From Deltaproteobacteria bacterium (lineage in GTDB: Bacteria > Desulfobacterota > Desulfobaccia > Desulfobaccales > Desulfobaccaceae): 9,802 nt of DNA. Where the stretch lies: contig VGSX01000117.1 of the NCBI GenBank assembly GCA_016874895.1, positions 1 to 9,802 of the forward strand, in the 5' to 3' direction. Below, one piece after another: positions 5,102 through 9,802 of this stretch. Numbering within the stretch: the first letter of the stretch is position 1; each line of letters opens with the position of its first letter. Under the pieces are notes generated by a model. The model had not been told where the DNA came from. It saw only the letters and a list, made by a program, of their open reading frames with translations, and made no database searches. The position numbers and the translations under genes were made by a program.

Positions 5102-6991
5102 TCACGACTGGGCCGCCGCCTCGCTGCGGGACAACTCAAAAAAGGTCCGCATGACCTCCCGGGCCACCGGAGCCGCCACTTTTCCCCCGCCGCCGCCGTG
5201 TTCGATGATCACAGCCACGGCTATCTGGCTGTTCTCCACCGGCGCGAAAGCCACAAACCAGGCATGATGTTCGGTCTTGCGGGGATTCTTGCCCTTACCT
5301 TTCCGCTCCAGCGAAACCACCTGGGAAGTCCCGGTCTTGCCCCCCACCTCCAGGTTAGGAAGCCGGGCCCCGCCGCCGGTGCCATACTGCACCACCCCCT
5401 GGCAGGCCCGCCGCACCAAATCCAGGTTCTTGGGGGAAGCGGCCAGGCGGGACTGGATCTGGGGCGTAAATTCATAGGCAATTTCCCCGTCCGGGTTAAC
5501 GATCTTTTCCACCACCGTGGGGACATGAATAATGCCGCCGTTGCAGATGGCGGCCGCCACCCGGACCATCTGCAGGGGGGTGGCGGTATTATACCCCTGG
5601 CCGATGGCCACCGACAAAGTTTCTCCTTCAAACCAGGGCTGATTGAATCGCCTTTTTTTCCAGTCGCTGGAGGGCACGATGCCAGCCTTCTCCGAGTCCA
5701 GGGTGATACCGGTGGTGGCCCCCAGCCCGAATTTTTTGCTCCATTTGGCGATGCGGTCCACCCCCAGTCGCAGGCCCACGTTATAGTAATAGACATCGCA
5801 GGACACCACCAGGCTGCGGTGCAAATTTACCCCGCCGTGGCCCCGGCGGGCGTGGCAGTTAAATATCCGGTTGCCGAAGGGCATCCCGCCGCTGCAGTGG
5901 AAGGTTGTGCTGGGAGTGATCACACCCTCTTCCAGGCCGGCCACCGCCATGATAATTTTAAATACCGAGCCGGGGGGATATTGCCCTTTCAGCACCCGGT
6001 TTTCCAGGGGATGATCTTTGTCCTGAATCAATTGTTTCCAATAATCCGCCGAGATGCTGCGGGCGAACATATTCTGATCAAAGGTCGGGGAGGAGGCCAT
6101 GGCCAGGATCTTGCCGGTTTGGGGATCCATGGCCACTACGGCGCCTACTTTGCCCCTGAGGACTTCTTCGGCTTTTTCCTGCAGGCGCCAATCGATGGTA
6201 AGATATATACTGGCCCCGGGGCTGGAGGGGGTGTAGTTCAGGAGGCGCAGCTCCCGGCCATGCGCGTCCACTTCTATCTGCCGGGCCCCCCGCTGGCCGG
6301 TAAGATACTCGTTATACCCGAACTCGACGCCGCATTTGCCGATGTCATCCCCCATTTTATTATTGGGAAATCTGCCGCTCTTCAATTGGGCTTCACTGAT
6401 CTCCCCTAGATACCCGATGGTGTGGCACCCCAGGGAATCGGTGCGGTATTCCCGTTTGGGCTGAATCTGGATGACCACCCCGGGCAGTTCGTATTTAAAG
6501 GTCTCCAGCAGGGCCACCTCTTCCCAGGTGAGGTCGCCTTTGATGCGAATGGTGCGGGCCAGATTATCTTCCTGGGCCGTTAAAATTCTGGTGAGGATAT
6601 CCAGGTAACTCATTTTCAGGACCTGCCCCAGATGCTTGGCCAACTCTTTGGCATCAGGGACGTCTTCCAGGATCACCATGGCGTCGTACGAGGGCATATT
6701 GCTCACCAGCACCCTGCCGGTGCGGTCAAAAATCATGCCGCGCCACGGAGGCAGATCGCGCAGCCGCACCCGGTTGCTTTCCGATTTCTGACTAAACTCC
6801 TGACCTTTGACCAGTTGCAGATACCAGAGCCGCAAGAGCAGGAAGCAGAACAGGATTCCCACCCCGAGAGCCACAAATAAGAGCATTTTTCGCACCTTAT
6901 CATAGGTATCCGGGGGCATGGGGCCCGGCCGGGCAAACCCCCGCACCGGCTTTAAGGCTTCCTGCCGGGCTGAAAATATGCTTGCCTTCAT
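5102..6991 (-). CDS. mrdA: penicillin-binding protein 2 (elongasome transpeptidase)
   Basis: PBP2 is the transpeptidase that cross-links new lateral-wall peptidoglycan together with RodA under MreBCD control. It is anchored in the inner membrane with its catalytic domain outside. In the 629-aa product a membrane helix spans about 36-62, preceded by a basic cytosolic tail. The PBP dimer (pedestal) domain covers about 75-250 with RGMIFDRTGRVL (84-95) and the transpeptidase domain follows. Active-site motifs are present: S342-V-F-K345, S397-C-D399 and K552-T-G554 in GGKTGTSQ. S-x-D rather than S-x-N is normal for PBP2. VEFGYNEYLTGQRG (222-235) is typical of class B enzymes. The ATG has AGGT about nine bases upstream; an internal Met25 lacks a ribosome site. 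It follows mreD after 118 bases containing a heptamer array, in the usual mreBCD-mrdA order. The next gene is convergent pcm, so rodA is absent from this locus. Confidence 0.96.
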   Translation of the reverse strand: MKASIFSARQEALKPVRGFARPGPMPPDTYDKVRKMLLFVALGVGILFCFLLLRLWYLQLVKGQEFSQKSESNRVRLRDLPPWRGMIFDRTGRVLVSNMPSYDAMVILEDVPDAKELAKHLGQVLKMSYLDILTRILTAQEDNLARTIRIKGDLTWEEVALLETFKYELPGVVIQIQPKREYRTDSLGCHTIGYLGEISEAQLKSGRFPNNKMGDDIGKCGVEFGYNEYLTGQRGARQIEVDAHGRELRLLNYTPSSPGASIYLTIDWRLQEKAEEVLRGKVGAVVAMDPQTGKILAMASSPTFDQNMFARSISADYWKQLIQDKDHPLENRVLKGQYPPGSVFKIIMAVAGLEEGVITPSTTFHCSGGMPFGNRIFNCHARRGHGGVNLHRSLVVSCDVYYYNVGLRLGVDRIAKWSKKFGLGATTGITLDSEKAGIVPSSDWKKRRFNQPWFEGETLSVAIGQGYNTATPLQMVRVAAAICNGGIIHVPTVVEKIVNPDGEIAYEFTPQIQSRLAASPKNLDLVRRACQGVVQYGTGGGARLPNLEVGGKTGTSQVVSLERKGKGKNPRKTEHHAWFVAFAPVENSQIAVAVIIEHGGGGGKVAAPVAREVMRTFFELSRSEAAAQS

Positions 6992-7044
6992 ATGTCTTAC
7001 CTAAGTGTCAGGTGACGAAGCCTGGCTTCCCCAGGTACTCAAAC

Positions 7045-7065
7045 CTTGAACCTCGAACTTTGAAC
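7045..7065. repeat. 7-nt tandem array, three units of nnnGAAC type
   Basis: Heptamers CTTGAAC, CTCGAAC, TTTGAAC in the gap between mreD and mrdA. The gap also holds a short CCTGG/CCAGG inverted repeat (7021-7025 with 7031-7035). The array would be transcribed if mreD and mrdA share one message. Confidence 0.75.
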
Positions 7066-7109
7066 TTTTCATAACAGGATAGAAAAAACCACCAACCACT
7101 GCCAGATTC

Positions 7110-7613
7110 TCAGTCTGCCAGGGACGATTTGATGGCGAAAAAACGGCTCCAGTGTTTTTCCAGCAGGCCCAGGAGCGCCAGGACCAGGGGAGCGCTCAGG
7201 GCCGTCACCGTTAGCTGGAATAGTCCCTGGCGCAGCAAGGGCTGATAGTTCACCGGCGTTGGCAGGAGGAGGTGCAATAACAGGGCCATGAACAACCCCT
7301 GCGCCACCATGATGAGCCCCACCCCCACAATCTGAGGCACGATATAGTGAAAATTCAGATGGCGGCGGAGAACCTTGACGCCCAACACCGCCAGAAATAA
7401 CCTGCCCACCTGCAATCCCAGAGGCGCCAGGCCGTAGCAATCCAGCATCACCCCGAAAAAGAAGGCCATGGCCACCGCGAGAATCGGACTGGCCCGCAAA
7501 CTGAGAAAGATCATCAGCAGAGTGAGCAGATCCAGGTGCAGGGGCGGCGGCAGGGGCAGAAGATTCTGGAGGAAAAACAGCAGCAGGCCCAGGATAAGAT
7601 AAAAAAACCACAT
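7110..7613 (-). CDS. mreD: rod shape-determining membrane protein MreD
   Basis: MreD is a small inner-membrane component of the elongasome that works with MreC to link MreB and PBP2. The 167-aa product is almost wholly hydrophobic, with five to six likely membrane segments. The first starts at the N-terminus (WFFYLILGLLLFFLQNLL), followed by a proline-leucine-rich linker, LTLLMIFLSL, then VAMAFFFGVMLDCYGLAPLGLQ (about 47-68), which holds the family's most recognisable pattern (F-G-hh-D). A helix over VGLIMVAQGLFMALLLHLLL follows, and a last one over APLVLALLGLL. Length matches the usual 160-175 aa. It lies 11 bases after mreC; the ATG lacks a clear Shine-Dalgarno, so translation may be coupled to mreC. 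MreD sequences diverge strongly, so position directly after mreC carries much of the weight. Confidence 0.88.
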   Translation of the reverse strand: MWFFYLILGLLLFFLQNLLPLPPPLHLDLLTLLMIFLSLRASPILAVAMAFFFGVMLDCYGLAPLGLQVGRLFLAVLGVKVLRRHLNFHYIVPQIVGVGLIMVAQGLFMALLLHLLLPTPVNYQPLLRQGLFQLTVTALSAPLVLALLGLLEKHWSRFFAIKSSLAD

Positions 7614-7624
7614 CTGCGGGCTAA

Positions 7625-8476
7625 TTACTGCCGGTTCAGCACGGACTGGACCGTTTTTACCACCAACACTTCCTCCAAACGGGTGAAATCAACCCCGGGG
7701 TCCACTTCCACCTCCTGAAAGATCCCCGGAACTTTTTTGTCCACGGCCACCACCCGGCCCAATATTATACCTCGGGGATAGGCCCCTCCCAGTCCGGAGG
7801 CCACAATCACATCTCCCACCTGCACATCCTGGTTTTTCTCCACGTACTTGAGAAAGCAGCGATTGCCGCCCACTCCCTCCAAGATGCCCCGCAGCCGATT
7901 CCGTTGCACCATGGCATCCACGGCGCTGCTCCGATCGATCAACAGCAGTACTTTGGCATAGTCCGGATAGACTTCCACCACCCGCCCCACCACGCCCGCG
8001 GCGTTAATCACCGGCATACCCGCCTCGATCCCTTCCCGCTGGCCTTTATCCAAAAAGGCGCACTTGAACCAGATGGAGAAGTCAAAACCGATAACCCGGG
8101 CCCCGGTGACCGGTAAAGCCGTCTGTAACTTTAATTCCAGCAAGGCCCGCAGACGCTCCTTTTCCAGGGCGGTCTCCTGGAACAGGATTTCCTTGTTTTG
8201 TATTTCCTGGAGTTGCCGTTTCAGGTGTTCATTCTCGGCCTGCACCCCCACTAGATAGAAATACCCCAGCCACACCCGACTCAGCGCATCTCCGGTCTGA
8301 TGCACCACGTTGAACAGCGGCGCAGTGAGATTGATGCATATGTTCTCCAGCGGCTTCAAGGGATGCGGGGCCCTCAGACTGACGGAAATGAGGGTGAAGA
8401 TCAAGAGGACAGAAATGCCGAGGATGATGGGGACCTGATAACGCCGCCAGGCAGTGAATCCTGTTTTTTTATTCAA
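7625..8476 (-). CDS. mreC: rod shape-determining protein MreC
   Basis: MreC is a bitopic periplasmic scaffold that binds PBP2 and joins the wall-synthesis enzymes to MreB. The 283-aa product has a short basic cytosolic tail and a membrane helix at about 15-33 (VPIILGISVLLIFTLISVS). A coiled coil spans about 76-118, rich in E, K, Q and L (ENEHLKRQLQEIQNKEILFQE). Two beta-barrel subdomains follow at about 125-275, with the family patterns VIGFDFSIWFKCAFLDKG (128-145), GMPVINAAGVVGRV (153-166), LLIDRSSAVDAMV (178-190) and GDVIVASGLGGAYPRGIILGRV (221-242). The start is TTG: a TGA lies two codons upstream in frame and the next Met is past residue 150, so TTG is the only start that keeps the membrane helix. 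It overlaps the end of mreB by 8 bases, with GGGAAG about eight bases upstream, inside mreB. Confidence 0.95.
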   Translation of the reverse strand: MNKKTGFTAWRRYQVPIILGISVLLIFTLISVSLRAPHPLKPLENICINLTAPLFNVVHQTGDALSRVWLGYFYLVGVQAENEHLKRQLQEIQNKEILFQETALEKERLRALLELKLQTALPVTGARVIGFDFSIWFKCAFLDKGQREGIEAGMPVINAAGVVGRVVEVYPDYAKVLLLIDRSSAVDAMVQRNRLRGILEGVGGNRCFLKYVEKNQDVQVGDVIVASGLGGAYPRGIILGRVVAVDKKVPGIFQEVEVDPGVDFTRLEEVLVVKTVQSVLNRQ

Positions 8477-9503
8477 CCATCACTTCCCTTAAAATATCAA
8501 TGTTGTCCAAGGCCTTGCCGGAGCCCAGAACCACGGCCGAAAGCGGGTCCTCGGCAATGTTGATGGGGACGCCGGTCTCCTGGTGCAGGAGTATATCCAA
8601 GTGCTTCAACAAGGCCCCCCCGCCGGTGAGATAAATCCCCCGATCCACAATATCCGCGGCCAATTCCGGGGGGGTCTGCTCCAAGGCGGTTTTTACGGTA
8701 TTGACGATGGTGTCGATCTGTTCCTGGATGGCCTCCCGCACTTCGTCGGAGTTGATGGTTAATATCTTGGGGATGCCGGTGACCAGGTCCCGGCCCTTGA
8801 CCTCAATTTCTTCTGACTCGTTCATGGGGTAAGCATTGCCGATGGAGGTTTTAATGATTTCCGACGTCCGCTCCCCGATCAACAGGTTATATTTCCGCTT
8901 GATGTAGTGCAGGATGGACTCGTCCATCTTATCCCCGCCGGTGCGCACCGATTTGGAATAAACGATGCCGGCCAGGGAAATTACCGCCACTTCCGTGGTG
9001 CCGCCGCCGATATCCACCACCATGTTGCAGGTCGGTTCTGTGATAGGGAGTCCGGCCCCGATGGCCGCGGCCATAGGCTCCTCGATGAGATACACTTCCC
9101 GGGCCCCGGCGGATTCGGCGGATTCCCGTACCGCCCTTTTCTCCACCGGGGTGATGCCCGAGGGGACGCAGACGATGATCCGGGGGCGGATCAGGGTGCG
9201 GCGATTGTGGACTTTTTGAATAAAATGCCGGAGCATGGCCTCGGTAATCTCGAAATCGGCAATGACCCCGTCTTTCATGGGGCGGATGGCGACAATATTT
9301 CCCGGGGTGCGGCCCAACATCATCTTGGCTTCCCGGCCCACTGCCAACACCTTATTCCGGTCACGGGCATTTTTGCGCACGGCCACCACTGAGGGTTCAC
9401 TAAGAACGATGCCTTTTCCTTTCACATACACCAAGGTGTTGGCGGTGCCAAGGTCAATGGCCAGATCATTTGAAAAAATTCCCAGAATCGGGTCTAAAAA
9501 CAT
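8469..9503 (-). CDS. mreB: rod shape-determining protein MreB (bacterial actin)
   Basis: MreB forms membrane-bound ATP-dependent filaments that guide lateral-wall synthesis in rod-shaped cells. The 344-aa length is standard. Actin-fold motifs are all present: phosphate 1 loop AIDLGTANTLVY (15-26, Asp17), catalytic-region EEPMAAAIGAGLP (141-153), phosphate 2 loop VVDIGGGTTEVAVIS (162-176, Asp164), RTGGDKMDESI (187-197), and adenosine loop YLTGGGALL (291-299). The N-terminal MFLDPILGIFSNDL carries hydrophobic residues that may contact the membrane. The ATG has a strong AAGGAG eight to nine bases upstream (9515-9510). The 5' leader is long and contains three heptamer arrays. It is the first gene of the mreB-mreC-mreD-mrdA cluster. 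Identification is beyond reasonable doubt. Confidence 0.98.
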   Translation of the reverse strand: MFLDPILGIFSNDLAIDLGTANTLVYVKGKGIVLSEPSVVAVRKNARDRNKVLAVGREAKMMLGRTPGNIVAIRPMKDGVIADFEITEAMLRHFIQKVHNRRTLIRPRIIVCVPSGITPVEKRAVRESAESAGAREVYLIEEPMAAAIGAGLPITEPTCNMVVDIGGGTTEVAVISLAGIVYSKSVRTGGDKMDESILHYIKRKYNLLIGERTSEIIKTSIGNAYPMNESEEIEVKGRDLVTGIPKILTINSDEVREAIQEQIDTIVNTVKTALEQTPPELAADIVDRGIYLTGGGALLKHLDILLHQETGVPINIAEDPLSAVVLGSGKALDNIDILREVMVE

Positions 9504-9525
9504 GGAAAGCTCCTTGTCTCATTCT

Positions 9526-9546
9526 GTCAGCGGTCAGCGGTCAGCT
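9526..9546. repeat. 7-nt tandem array, three units of GTCAGCG type
   Basis: GTCAGCG, GTCAGCG, GTCAGCT, two of them identical. In the mreB transcript it reads as GCTGACC repeats ending about 11 bases upstream of the ribosome site. Its core (TCAGC on plus) is the reverse complement of the GCTGA core of the next two arrays. Confidence 0.8.
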
Positions 9547-9564
9547 TTAATGATTTTTTCTCGT

Positions 9565-9587
9565 TGGCTGATATGGCTGATGCCTGA
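9565..9587. repeat. tandem array, three units of TGGCTGA type
   Basis: TGGCTGA, then TA, then TGGCTGA and TGCCTGA: two exact units with a 9-base step and a third unit after 7. The GCTGA core is inverted relative to the array at 9526-9546. Confidence 0.65.
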
Positions 9588-9627
9588 TTTTTTCGAATAG
9601 TCGATTTAACCCATTAATTTTTGTTGA

Positions 9628-9648
9628 AAGCTGAATGCTGATAGCTGA
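9628..9648. repeat. 7-nt tandem array, three units of nnGCTGA type
   Basis: AAGCTGA, ATGCTGA, TAGCTGA: the last five bases of each unit are constant and the first two vary. Same orientation as the array at 9565-9587 and inverted relative to the one at 9526-9546. Confidence 0.75.
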
Positions 9649-9752
9649 GCGCCCACCTTATTCTTTTCTCGGGGACGGGCCGCCGCCACTGCACTATTAT
9701 CTGGCCATCCCGGCGGAAAAAATAAATTTTTCTGCTTTTTCTAGACGATACC

Positions 9753-9761
9753 TGATATAAT
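9753..9761 (+). promoter_or_regulatory. extended -10 promoter firing off the right edge
   Basis: TGATATAAT is a perfect extended -10 (TG-n-TATAAT). The -35 region 17 bases upstream (TGCTTT) is weak, as is usual for extended -10 promoters. It points rightward, away from mreB, so it probably serves a divergent gene just beyond the window. No start codon for such a gene is visible before the end. Confidence 0.4.
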
Positions 9762-9802
9762 AACCTTGCTTCGATGCCCCGATCTCAAAAAGTTAGTAAA
9801 AA

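Larger units (their letters stand above)
9504..9802. other. gene-free mreB upstream region with heptamer arrays
   Basis: No coding region is supported here. From the mreB side outward it holds the AAGGAG ribosome site, three 7-nt arrays, a C+G-rich stretch (9660-9720), an A+T-rich stretch (9720-9750), and a divergent promoter. For mreB itself I see candidate -10 boxes on the minus strand (GATAAT at about 9703-9698) but no clear -35, so its promoter remains unassigned. Confidence 0.6.

Noticed and set aside
5793..5801. PBP2 has S-C-D instead of the S-x-N motif of many penicillin-binding proteins.
   Set aside because: S-x-D is the normal form in the PBP2 subfamily, so it is not a defect.
5198..6409. 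A 403-codon open frame on the plus strand across mrdA.
   Set aside because: Its composition is that of an antisense shadow (many Gly, His, Pro), and it has no ribosome site or family motif; mrdA on the other strand carries all its active-site motifs.

Overview
The window is about 60% G+C and bacterial: it carries the rod-shape set mreB-mreC-mreD-mrdA, a molybdenum cofactor gene and a protein-repair methyltransferase. The gene style, a hexulose-phosphate fusion better known from archaea, and gaps filled with short 7-nt tandem repeats together suggest an environmental anaerobe such as a Desulfobacterota (deltaproteobacterial) lineage. That placement is an inference of modest confidence; the sequence contains no rRNA or other marker that settles it.

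Layout, left to right. (1) Positions 1-900, minus strand: the first 300 codons of moaA, cut by the window edge, with its own good sigma-70-type promoter. (2) Positions 1028-1941, minus strand: a two-gene unit made of a small helical protein of unknown function and a CxxC zinc-ribbon protein of the BCAM0308/NMD-like type. (3) Positions 2196-4256, plus strand: hxlB (6-phospho-3-hexuloisomerase), then a fused gene joining 3-hexulose-6-phosphate synthase (HxlA) to an RraA-like domain. Between them lie GC-rich palindromic repeats. (4) Positions 4415-5080, plus strand: pcm, protein-L-isoaspartate O-methyltransferase. (5) Positions 5102-9503, minus strand: mreB, mreC, mreD and mrdA (PBP2), converging on pcm. 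(6) Positions 9504-9802: the mreB leader, carrying three heptamer arrays, and a divergent promoter firing off the right edge.

How the genes work together. HxlB and the HxlA domain interconvert fructose-6-phosphate with ribulose-5-phosphate plus formaldehyde. They can run as formaldehyde fixation or, as in many archaea, in reverse to make pentoses. The RraA-like domain fused to the synthase has the family fold, but the Asp that follows the key Arg is missing. MreB, MreC, MreD and PBP2 form the core of the elongasome that directs lateral-wall peptidoglycan synthesis; the usual partner rodA does not follow mrdA here. MoaA starts molybdopterin synthesis and Pcm repairs isoaspartyl damage; neither is obviously tied to its neighbours.

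The least explained signals are non-coding: six short tandem arrays of 7-nt units in four gaps, and a family of TAGGGGCGGG-core palindromes on both sides of the hxlA-rraA fusion gene. I see no CRISPR array, tRNA, rRNA, transposase or defence system, and no gene set that I would call a new system. The best leads are the fusion gene with its altered RraA site and the heptamer arrays.
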